Shown in pieces: positions 32,401 to 44,400 of a DNA stretch of 64,000 bases (its first letter is position 1; every line of letters begins with the position of its first letter). The notes under the pieces are model-generated. The model was not told the DNA's origin. It did no database searches and worked only from the letters and a program-made list of their open reading frames with translations. Position numbers and translations under genes: made by a program. This DNA is from Escarpia spicata (taxonomy: Eukaryota > Annelida > Polychaeta > Sabellida > Siboglinidae). The stretch lies in the NCBI GenBank assembly GCA_963995525.1, contig OZ023210.1, forward strand, positions 3,554,996-3,618,995, given 5' to 3'.

Positions 32401-35400
32401 TTATTTAGCTACAACTGCAGTTATGAACGTAATGGGACCTGAGTGGCAGGGGTTGTTGTGATTCTAATGTAGATGACAAGGACGACAAATGATGTCGGTG
32501 GTGTTGTAACACATCTGGCCAATACCAGAAACAAAGAACAACTCTAAAAAATGAGCACCGTTATTTTAATGGTCATGTCACTGTCAAGGACGTGGCATGT
32601 CCGGCACGATCACATGACAACTGCTCAGGTACAGGTACGTAGTTCACGTAAACACATCAATGTCATGAAGCACGCACAGAAATAAGTGATTTCTGTAACA
32701 TTGACAACCTACTTTTGTTCGTCGCTGGAAGTCTTCGCCCATTGCGAGGGACTTTGCATAAGTGGCACTCCGTTGATCTACGTCCTTTGCGTACAGGATC
32801 TGTACACCCAACAGCATTGAATGTGCAATCAAGAAACGGTGAAAATTAACATAATTATAATCAAACTGAAAGTTATTTCAATGATCATTTAAAAAAGATT
32901 ACGTGAAAATGAATGCATCAATAATAAAAAGATATATATAACTTTGTTACACCTACATAAGAAATATGATTTTGTAATTTGTCAATAGCGACACCTATAC
33001 ACATACTAGAGAAAAATTGGGTAACAAACCGAGATGTGCGGGTCTACAGATATTAGCAAAGAGAAAAGAAAAACATATTCAAAACAAATGGAACATTCCA
33101 ACAGAGGCAATAATCTATACACATTATACAAAAAGGTATCGTTGTTGTCTCATGGCAAGAGTATTTCATTAGTGTGCGTTTGATCGATGTTGACCGCGAG
33201 TGACCTTGTTATGTGAGTCGATGCGAGCGTTGATCTGACTGTCGAGGATCAGCTGCATGAGTTCCTCCTCCAGCGCAGACACCGTCGTGTTGAACGCTGA
33301 TGCCATCTTTGTCATATCTGCTGACAGGTAGGGACTGAAATACTGCGAGCATAAAGAAAATACAACTATTACTTACATGACCGCCACCATCGTATCTATG
33401 TCTCTGCTGTGTGACCTGTACCAATGTGATTGTCATGTGATGTGGTAGTTTGTTATTCGTTCAGCAGTTGGCAGCACTGTATGTTAATGTTGTTGCATTC
33501 CCAATATCTAACACCATACATTAAAATTATGCATTTACAGAATAGAAATTTGTAACAAAATACACACATCATGGCATTACCTGTGGAAATAAAAGCCAAC
33601 CCAATGTATATAAGTTTATAATATTAGCTGGCTAACAGAGTAACAACTATTCTACTTGATATTCATTGTTGTGGGCTGGAATATGGCTCAACTAAAATGT
33701 AACTTAAAACATGCTGCTAAATTTTCCATGAGAGTATCAAATATGCACTTTGTTTTGACAGGTCCAGGTTGTTAAAGTCAACATTTAGAGTCATTTTCTA
33801 ATATAACGACATACTAAAAATTGTCCTTTTTCCAGATTTTTTGTTTTTATTTCATCAACTGATATAAAGTTAATTGATAGATGTTGATACCTGAAGGGCC
33901 ACACATATTTGATATGTACATCCAATGGAACTGTGGACAAAACAAACCTGACAGAGGGCGCGGTTCCTGATCTGTGTGTAGAGTGTCCCTACGTGGGGCG
34001 CCAGATACAGGTCTAACATCAGGTTATCCTGCAACAGACATGACTCTCATCCTGTGCAAATATCTGTCAATGTTTGGTTTTTAGACATGTTCACGCTGCC
34101 AACATTTACACAGTAGATAATTTGTTAAATTCATTTATTTATAGTCTCTGTGACAGTGAATACTTTCTTACATATATTCTACACAAACACTATTTCATGT
34201 TTACAAGTTCTTCTTTCTTAAGAAAGGTATTATGGGGTTAGTGGTTGTGCCTCCCTATATTCTGCCTATGCCTTTCAACATATAGAGATAGAATACCCTC
34301 ATTTTGCAATTCCAATAATTTTGTGATTTTCAATAACAACACTTTCCACTGACCTTATTACTTCCAAAGGGAACAACAGGTGAACTGCCCAACTCAAATC
34401 TAATCCAACAACTACCACAACAGACACTACAGCTGTTGGCCTCACCTTGATTTCCTTGAGAAGTTTGAGGCATGATGCGTACTTTGACTCGTAGAACTGG
34501 TGGATGATATCTCTCAACTGAGGCTCCAGCTCCAGGAACAATTTAAATGAACTGAAACAACGCAAGTAACCATAATGGGAATATATGAGCAATGTCTGCA
34601 CTTCACTATAAATACACTAGTTATGCCCATAATATAAAGTTGTGTAACTTGTGTTATTACAGTGAAACACGTTTATAACGAACTACTTTGTGGGTAGCTA
34701 ACGAGTTCGTTATATCCGTGAATTCGTTATATGCGTGTACACATTTACCCACTAGGTGGCAGTGTTGTGTGCGAGTTTTAAAACTATTCGCCAGGTGTCT
34801 ATCAAACGCAAAGATATTTTGTTGCGTAACATTTATTTAGATGATACATAAGACGGTTACAAATGTTACTATTAAGTGTAGTTATAGCATAAAATCGCAG
34901 TCTACCGTCTGTGAAAAAGTAACGAAATACAGTATGACGTAAACACATGCCATGGCGAGCATGTCGCGTCAAAGCACACAAAACACGAACTGTGGCAGGA
35001 TGGAGCCACGGTAACTACTTCTTGTACAACACACACAGAATGACACCAGTTAATCTGCTTCGAAGAAGTCCTCCAGTGTTGTTTGTTTGTTGTTGGCTAG
35101 GGCACCAGACAACAGGAAATCCTCAATCCAGTCGCAGTGCGGTGCAGCGTTGTCTGACTGCGTAGCCCTGTTTAGCTGTTAACGGATGAACTGTCATGTA
35201 ACGCGCAGCTAACAATCACCTTTGATGATTTCCTTCATTGACCTAACAAGCACAGAATTGTGGTGTTACTACTGCTTTAGTATAACACGTAAAAAGACAT
35301 GAATACTACATAAAGAAAGAAGACACGTGTAAATAGAAAATGGCTGTATTCAACGAAGTCCCCGGATGTAGAGTTAGGAGCGCGATAGCATAACACTACA

Positions 35401-38400
35401 TCTCCCTTTCGAATCCTTTAAGGATACGAAGACAACTCTACCTAATGATAGATGGTAGACAACCACCTATCACAAACACGTCTCAAGGGATTATTCTGCC
35501 CTTTTGTGAGATGTGCCCCTGACTGATCTAAAGTTCACAGATTGAGTCTCTGTGGTGGAACGGATGTCCGCCCCGATCGCGTCACGGTCGTCACAGGTGG
35601 AGCCGCAGAAGTGCGCACCACGCTTGGTGAAGCCTGTCTCGTGATGACGAACGTGGCCGCGTCTCGTCGTCGTTCGTGTGATGACGAACGTGGCCGCGTC
35701 TCGTCGTCGTTCGTGTGATGACGAACATGGTCGCGTCTCGTCGTCGTTCGTATGATGACGAACGTGGCCGCGTCTCGTCGTCGTTCGTGTGATGACGAAC
35801 GTGGTCGCGTCTCGTCGTTGTTCGTGTGATGACAAACGTGGCCGTGTCTCATCGTCGTTCGTGTGATGACAAACGTGGCCGCGTCTCGTCGTCGTTCATG
35901 CTCGATTCAGCGGTCTCCGTAGTCGCTCGGTTTGTTCGTTCGGCGTCGGCACAAGATGCCGCCGATTTCTACGCAGACAAGATGTCGGCGTCTGAACCAG
36001 ATATGAGCGAGGTGAGCCTGCCTGGCCTACCACTGTACCCCCCCTTCTCGTGTCCTGCACCCACACAGGATCGCCGACGTGTAGGGGAGCCAGAGGTCGC
36101 GCACGGTGATGACGATCGTACGCCTTGGTCTGTCGTCGTTTTAGACTCACTCGTCATTCCCGTAGCTGTCTCGATTCCTGCCAGCGAGGTTGCAGTGTCG
36201 ACGCTAACACTGAGATCGAAGTACGTAGCTGCCTACCCATCAGCAGCTCTGCTGGCGAATAGCCGCACTCAAGTGCTGTCGTACGTTACGCCAACAAGGT
36301 GCCGTGCGGATCCGCTGACTTTTGCAGTAAGTTCTTTACCGGCTGAACCACGCGTTCTGACTTTCCGTTACTCTGCGGGAAACGAGGGCTGCTGGTAATG
36401 TGTACAAACCCTGCTGTCTCCGCGAAACGCGCAAACTCGTGTGCCGCATACTGCGGGCCGTTATCAGAAACAACTGTCTCCGGGACGCCATGCCGCGCAA
36501 AGATTGACCGCAGGTGGAGAATCACATCAGACACGCCTGTGTCATCTAGCCTCGCTATCTCGACAAAACTCGAGTAATAGTCAACCACAAGTAGATACGT
36601 CGCCTTCTTGAAATAAAACATGTCGGTGCCGACTTTCTGCCAAGGTCGCAGATTCGGCTCTGATGCAATCATCGGCTCGACTGTGTTGCTACGCTCCATC
36701 GCACACGTAGTACAGTTCTTGACAAGCTCCTCAAGCTGCCTGCTGAGTCCGGGCCACCAGACCGATGACTGGGCCCGCGAGCGACACTTGACCACACCTT
36801 GATGGCCCTCGTGTAGCTTGTTTAACATCGTCAACCGCATCGATGCCGGTATGACGGGCCGTACCCCTTTTAGTAGCAGACCGTTATGAATTGTCAGTTC
36901 ACCCTGGACTTGCCAATACAGTCGCAAAGACAATGGCAATGATGGATGGCTTGGCCAACCCTCTAGGCAATATTGCATCACCTGGCGACACACCTCATCG
37001 TCTTGCTGTCTAGCCCTAATCTCGGCCAGACGCGTCTCGGTTGCCGGTATCTCACTCTCCACCAGGCTCGCATGCGCTGATACTTCGTCTGTGAATCGCG
37101 ACTCCTCCGCCGTCAATGGTCGCACTAGTGGAGCGCGCGACAACGCATCTGCAGTATAGAGGTTCTTGCCGGGCACATGACTGATCGTGTACGCGTACCG
37201 CATCAGTCGCATACGGAATCGCTGTATGCGTGGTGAAAGTTCATCTAGATTCTTCTTAGTGCTAAGAAGTGACACCAGAGGTCGATGGTCGGTCTCGACA
37301 TGGAACTGCTTTCCGTAGAGGTAGTCCTTAAATCTCTCAAGAGCCCACGTAGTCGCCAGAGCCTCCTTCTCAATCTGTGAGTAGCGCTGTTCCGTTGGCG
37401 TCATCGCCCTCGATGCGTACGCCACGGGTCGCATCGCGCCGTCGTCACTCTGCAGTAGCACCGCCCCCAGACCAAATGATGACGCATCTGCAGACACTGT
37501 TGTCGCTCTGTGTGGGTCGTACAGAGCCAGCACTGGAGTGTTGCTTAGGTCTGTCTTCACGGCATCAAACGCTCTCTGTTGCCTCTCACCCCATGTCCAC
37601 ATATTTTCTTTCATAAGTAGCTCACGTAGTGGCTGAGTTGTAGTCGATAAGTTGGCAGAAAACTTGCCTAGCTGGTTAGCCATACCCAGAAAGCGTCGAA
37701 CATCGCTCACGTTGCTGGGCTGCTGCATCTCTGTGATGGCTTGCACCTTCGCAGGATCTGCCTTGACCCCCGTCAGCTGACACAATGTGACCAAGATACG
37801 AGATGCTCGACTTGGCAAAGTCGCACTTACCAAAGTTCAAAGTCACACCGTTGTCCTTGATACGACGGAAGACAGCCCTCACCCCTGCGTCATGCTCTTC
37901 TATCGAACTGCCGAAGATGATGACGTCGTCCATCAAACATAGAACACTAGGTAAATCATCAAGAATGCCACTCATCCTCTTCTGGTAGTACTCGGGAGCC
38001 GAAGTGATTCCGAAAGGCAGCCTCTTGAAGCAATACCTTCCGAAAGGAGTAATGAATGTCGTCAATTCTTGCGAAGACTGGGCTCGAGGAATCTGCCAGA
38101 AGCCTGAGTTGGCATCCAACTTAGTGAAGACTTTCGCGCCCGCCAGCCTACCGAGTGTCTGATCGACTGAAGGAAGGTCGTGTTTCTCCCTCCTAACGCT
38201 CTCGTTCAACTTCGTTAGGTCGACACAAATGCGAACTTTGTGTGTCTCCCTCTGCCCCTCAATGTCCGAAGAAGGGACAGCCTTCGGTTTCGCCACCACC
38301 ACCATGCCAGCACACCAGTCCGTCGGACTTTCGATCCTGCGGATGACGTCAAGATTTTCCATTCTCTGAAGTTCCTTCCTGACGACCCCTAGCAACAGTA

Positions 38401-41400
38401 TCGAGACTCGTCTCGGTGTAGTCAATGCGAACGGCTTCGCGTCAGACCGTAGCTTGATTTCGTACTCGCCATTCATCTTCCCTAGGCCTCCAAATAGCTT
38501 CGGGTTGTCGCGTCTGTAGACGCCTGCTGTATCGACCGAGTCAACAGCAACACGTCTGAATGGATCAAGAGACTCGCACACTCTCCGACTGAGCAGTGAC
38601 CTCGTTGGGCTATTGACGATGTACACATCTTCGTGAATGACGACACCGTTTCGTGACAGCTTGCCACTGAACTTGCCCATGGTTTGTAGGACGCTGTCAT
38701 TCGCGCCTACAAGTGTTCTAGTCGACCTGTCAAGTCGCGGACTACCTGCTTTCTTGTAGTCACTGGCAGAGATCACAGTAACGTCGGCCCCAGTGTCCAA
38801 CTTGAAGCAAACGTTCATGCGAAGGCGAGTGTCCATTGCCTCTAAAACAATGGTGGACCTCCACGGTTGGTCGTCGCTCTTCGTCACTTCGCCGAGAAAA
38901 GCGAACTCCGACTCAGCGTGCTTAGTGACTGCGTCTACAGATCTCGCTGACCTGCAAAATGTCCGACTTTCTTACACTTGAAGCATGCTGCCTCACGCGC
39001 TGGGCACACTGACTTCTGATGAGCCGGAGATCTCCCACAACAGTCACACTTCCGCGTCGAAGTTGACTGAGGCTGAGCTTTCATCTTCTGTTTCGACTGG
39101 CTGGGTTTATACGACTTCCTAGTCCGCACAAAGTCAACATTGCCGCCTGTCTTCGCCGCAAAGTTGTTCCTCAACAGGGCCTGCTCTTTCCTTGCAGCCT
39201 CGTTCTGGCATGCCATGTCGATTGCCTTCTTCAGTGTTAATGTCGCGTCCATCTGCAGTTTCAACGACAACGCCGCATCAGTGATGCCAACGACAATACG
39301 ATCTCTGATCATTTCATCGTTAAGCGCACCGTACTCACAATGCTCCGCCAGGCAGAACAACGCAGTGATGAAACTGTCAACCGTCTCGCCCTCTTCTTGG
39401 GAACGTCGGTTGAACTTAGCCTGCTCGAAAATCGCATTGCGTCGAACTACAAAGTGCGCATCAAACTTGCCTTTGACGACCGCATACACATTCCGTTGCT
39501 CATCTGTCAAGCCGAAGCCTGCCATGATATCGTCCGCCTCGTCACCCATCACGTAGATAAGTGCGTTGACTTGAACTGTCTCGGCTTTCTCGTCCAGGGC
39601 TGACGCTGAACGAAAGCGCTCAAACCGTCGAATCCATTTAGGCCATTCTTTAGGTTTGACGAAGCAGAAAGCATCAGGCGGGGTGATTTGGAATGTTTGG
39701 GCCATGACTGAGTCAAACAAGCAAAAATAATGTACCTCGCGGCAGATGTATGCAAATTTACTTATGCAACAACATCACCGTATTCTTCTTAAACTTCTGA
39801 CACCATGTGGTGTTACTACTGCTTTAATATAACACGTAAAAAGACATGAATACTACATAAAGAAGACACGTGTAAATAGAAAATGGCTGTATTCAACGAA
39901 GTCCCCGGATGTAGAGGTAGGAGCGCGATAGCATAACACTACAAGAATGACACCAGTAAATCTGCTTTGAAGAAGTCCTCCTTTGATGTTTGTTTGCTGT
40001 TGGCTAGGGCACCAAACAAAAGGAAATCCTCAAGCCAGTCTGCGTAGCCCTGTTACGAATGGTTTCCCTAGCTCATTGATCTAATTACTTTGGCACTGGC
40101 CCTCTGTGCGGCCACAGCATGGCTTCCAGGTCACGCTGGGAAGTATTTGCGAACAACCGGACGATTTTTAATTGGACAGAAATTCGTTATACAACGAAAT
40201 TTGTTCAGGAAAAGGTGTTCGTAATAACCGTGAATTCATTATACCCGTGTTCGTAATATGCGTGAACGCTTATAATGGAAAAGATATGGAAAAAATCCGT
40301 ACGTTATAAATTGTTTCGTTATATACATCAATTCATTGTATCCGTGTTCATTATAAGCGTGTTGCACTGTTTAACTAGTTTAATGGTTTGTGTAATATTT
40401 GATAAGATTTTAAAACGTATTAGTCTATGTTTATTATTATAAATCATGTGGATCATTTAAACCAGTGCTGCTTAGCTGGACTTGAATGAACACTTCAAAA
40501 CAAAACAACAGGGTGACTCCTGTGTATATATGTCACAAACTGGTAAACAACACTCAGATGGATCAGCAACATACTGATCTACTGGCAATGACATGCTGAT
40601 CTACTGGCAATGACATGCTGACCTAATGGCGATGACATGCTGATCCACTGGCGATAACATGCTGACCTACTGGTGATGACATGCTAACATACTGGAGATT
40701 ACATGCTGACCTACTGGTGATGATGTGTTAACCTACTGGTGATGACGAACTGACCTACTGACGATGACATGCTGATCTACTGACGATGATGTACTGACCT
40801 ACTGGCGATGACGTACTGACCTACTGGCATTGACATACTGACCTACTGGCGATGACGTACTGACCTACTGGCATTGACATGCTGACCTACTGGCGATGAC
40901 GTACTGACCTACTGGCAATGATATGCTGACCTACTGGTGATGACGTACTGACCTACTGGCGATGACATGCTGAACTACTGGTGATGACCTACTGACCTAC
41001 TGGCGATGACATTCTGACCTACTGGTGATGATATGCTGACCTACTGGCAATGACGTACTGACCTACTGGCAGTGACATGCTGTACTACTGGCGATATGCT
41101 GACCTACTGGCGATGACGTACTGACGTAGACGTACTGACCTACTAGCGATGACATTCTTCTGCAGTTCTTGTCTGTTGAAAGATGCTAGTGCACATAAGG
41201 CTCCATAGGTGGCTACATTGTTTGGTGAAATTAACTGAAACAAATAGAACAATTAACTGTAGTATAAGAACTGGATTGGCAGTGGCTTAAGTAAACAATT
41301 TATCTATTTGCAATTCATCCTGGATAAATGCAAGACTTCCTTTTTACAAAAAAGTTTCTACGTCATGCATAGAGGGGTTGTATAAATAATCCAGTGAATT

Positions 41401-44400
41401 CATAATACTGGCACGAGGCCGAGGGCCTCAGTACCAAACATCAATGTTTATTAATATATTATAAATACAACAAAAATCATTTAAATCAAACACACTGGAC
41501 AGACTGTACTCTCATAAATAACCTTTGGTTTGGAACAACAGTTAACCCCATTAAACTGCATCGTCCTGTATTTATTTTGCATAATTTCAATCACATCGTT
41601 TGCAGGAAATCAAGGAAGAAATTATTCAAGTACTTTATAACCAGTAACTGATAACAAGGATCCCTGCCCCCAATGGCAACAAACACAAGCACAAGGATCC
41701 CCTGCCCCCTAATGGCAACAAACACAAGGATCCCCTGCCCCCCAATGGCAACAAACACAAGGATCCCCTGCCCCCCAATGGCAACAAACACAGAGGAGGC
41801 AGACTTACATTGGGGAAATCACAGTGATCAAAGTTAGTTTGCAGGAAGTATCTTGCGGCCGACTTGTATTTGCTAGTGGTCAGTTCAGCAAGGCCGGCCG
41901 CACATTTTAACTTTGTCGTCACGGCCAGTGCACTGTCTTTACCCGTTTGCTGCAAACAGAGGAAATAAAACATGTAGCACACCAGACCAACGACTAGTCA
42001 GGTTTGTATGACATCAGATACAACTAAAATAGCCTATATTGCTGTGATGATTTTGTCAAGACTTAATTAAAGATCATATATCTTAAATCTGCACAAAGTG
42101 GTTCATGTTGTGTAGTCCTGATGTAGTGAAAACTATATCTGTTATAATATTTTGACTGCCAAAACTGAACCACAACCTTATTTATAAACAGTTATCTGTT
42201 GATGAAAACCAGCCATCTTTGGGCAGTGTACATATCATATTTGCTCTGAAATATTCAAATTAAACAGATATTGCACAAATTACAATATAAAGATTGCGGC
42301 TCATTAAACACCAACTGGGCTAAAGATAAAGTTGATACTATATAACATGGTTTTGTGTGTTAATGTTGAACCTTTAATGGCTTCTAAAGTGACTTACCTC
42401 GGTTATGTGAGGAGTTGCTTCGGCTTTGTTTACATAGCTGATGACGTGTGACCAGTTCTGTAGGTAGACACTCACCTGGAAGAAGGCACACAACTGTATC
42501 ATCACACAAACTGTCATCACTTCTTATATTTACTTCTTACATAAGTGAGGCGTTCAGAGGTTGTTTATTCTCAAAATGTATATTCTAACAAATCTTAATG
42601 CTTAAGTGTAGATCAAACTAGTACACCATGTGTGTCTGGGTGTGTTTAACATTTCCCTCCTAGATGGCTTTCACCACAGGTGCCAAACCTTCAGGGATTC
42701 ATTTATAATCCCTTAGAAGAAAAGTAGCACATTTATTTTTTCTAAAATCCCAATGGGTTAAGTTGTTTTAACCAGTTTAATGGTTCATATCGGATGTTAG
42801 ATGGATGTATATCGATTGTTCATAATATTAGTGGTATTTCTGCGATTGTTCGGAACTGCCGATCAGTAGAGACTTTTTTATTTTGTGATATACATTTTGG
42901 CAAACAACTTTCAAGTTTTTGTTAATGAAATTTATGAAAACTGTGGTAAACAATCTTCTGCATCTATGTGTGTTAGTTAAAACCAATTATTATAGGAATA
43001 TAGGGTAGAAAGGACAGTGATCAGTTTTCTGAAGGAATTAATTATGGGTGGATAGTATTTAATATTAATAATTTACATGGTAAACTAGACAAAAATTGTA
43101 AAAATAACAATAATTTGGTAATTCATGACGTCCATTCATGGCTGAACTTAGCAATATTCCTGCACCTGTTCATTCACACATGTATTTAACCATTCACGAT
43201 TATATTTTGTCCATTCATAATTGCATTCGGCCATTCACGTTACGGTATTTGGTTATTTGCGATCGCATTTGGCTATACACAACCGAATTGGGTCACTCAC
43301 ACAACCATACGTAGCCATTTATGTGCATATTTAGTTGTTCACAACGACATAAATGGTAATTCACAACACACAATCGAAACAAAAGGGACAGGACAATTTT
43401 TGGTTGAGTTTATAACACCAACAACCTCTTTCAAGGCAGCCTACCTTAATGACATTGAGACACATATTGACGACATGTTTTGCACTAGTACAATAATCAC
43501 GTGCTCTTGAGTAACACTTGAGTGCATTGCTCAGATCTCCGCAGTCCAAGTAGTGATCTCCCAGGTCATCGTGACCTCTCCTAGAAACCAAATTACAGGT
43601 CACCGCGACACACAACCAAATATGGAAGTACTGTAATATCACAAGCAGAGAGCATGCGTTTCTGCAGACAACAAGTATCAGTAGCAGTACTTTAGCATCC
43701 TTTAATGCAAAATGTGTATCAGATAACTTCAATAACATAGTCTGGCAAGATAATAAAATATTGTTTGGAATAATTTACATTCACACAACACAATAGTAGT
43801 AATGTCAATCGGTAGATGACGACTGAGTGAACCAGTCAAAACATTATAAAAGAATTGTAAAAGTTACTTGAGAGAAAATTGCCACAACCAATATTTTTAT
43901 AAGGCTTTTCATACAGGCAATTTTCCCGTATGAAACTCTGATCTGTTTATATCAGATTTATATGTAATATTTACCGACTAACAAAACTAAAAGATAAGCT
44001 GTAGCTTATATGATGTGAACCTTCAAAAACCATTGCCCTGCCAAAAAAAAATATAAGTCATTTTACACAGCAGTGTAAAGGCAAGTTCTTAATTAGCACA
44101 GTATCCAGTCCTCAGGACTGCTCAAAGCGCTCTACACTTGACTCCCTGGCAGACCTGTCCAATCAAACCCCATCTCAGCTTCTCTGGGTAGCATTGTGAG
44201 CAAATAAGGCAAAAGAGGAACATTGTTTTTATGTAATCAATGTCTACACAAATACCTATGTAGTTACAATTCTACAGTAAATGAGAAATAAACAAAGGGG
44301 CTTGGAGTGTGAGAGATTGCCTACTCACCGGATGCTCTCCTTGATTGAGTTACTCTTGTAGTTCTTCAGATCCGTGTCGAGTTTTTCCAGCTTCAGAGCA

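Larger units (their letters stand above)
35259..39943 (-). mobile_element. Ty3/gypsy LTR retrotransposon, nearly complete
   Basis: A 4.7-kb element on the minus strand with LTRs of 142 and 138 bases that differ by two substitutions and one 4-base gap. It has a 5-base target duplication (AGAAT), a primer binding site, a polypurine tract, gag and pol. Pol order is protease, reverse transcriptase, RNase H, integrase, which defines the Ty3/gypsy group. At least one frame break lies in pol, so this copy looks inactive although young. It sits in a CSN1 intron in the gene's own orientation. Confidence 0.95.
34660..40369. mobile_element. Decayed pogo/Tigger-like DNA transposon, interrupted by a gypsy element
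   Basis: Terminal inverted repeats: the left end starts CAGTGAAACACGTTTATAAC and the right end, inverted, CAGTGCAACACGCTTATAAT. These resemble pogo/Tigger termini. Without the gypsy insert (35,259-39,943) it is about 1.0 kb. On the minus strand a remnant reads [20 protein letters not shown] and DFFEAD before a stop, like the tail of a pogo-type transposase. A diverged second copy of that stretch lies at 39,944-40,060, so the element had an internal duplication. Confidence 0.75.

Noticed and set aside
35491..35852. Arg/Thr-rich proteins on the minus strand inside the gypsy element
   Set aside because: They are translations of the 37-bp minisatellite in different frames.
41635..41790. Gly/Val-rich continuation of CSN1 exon 7
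   Set aside because: It runs past a perfect GTAAGT donor into a tandem repeat; exon 8 continues the conserved protein in phase.
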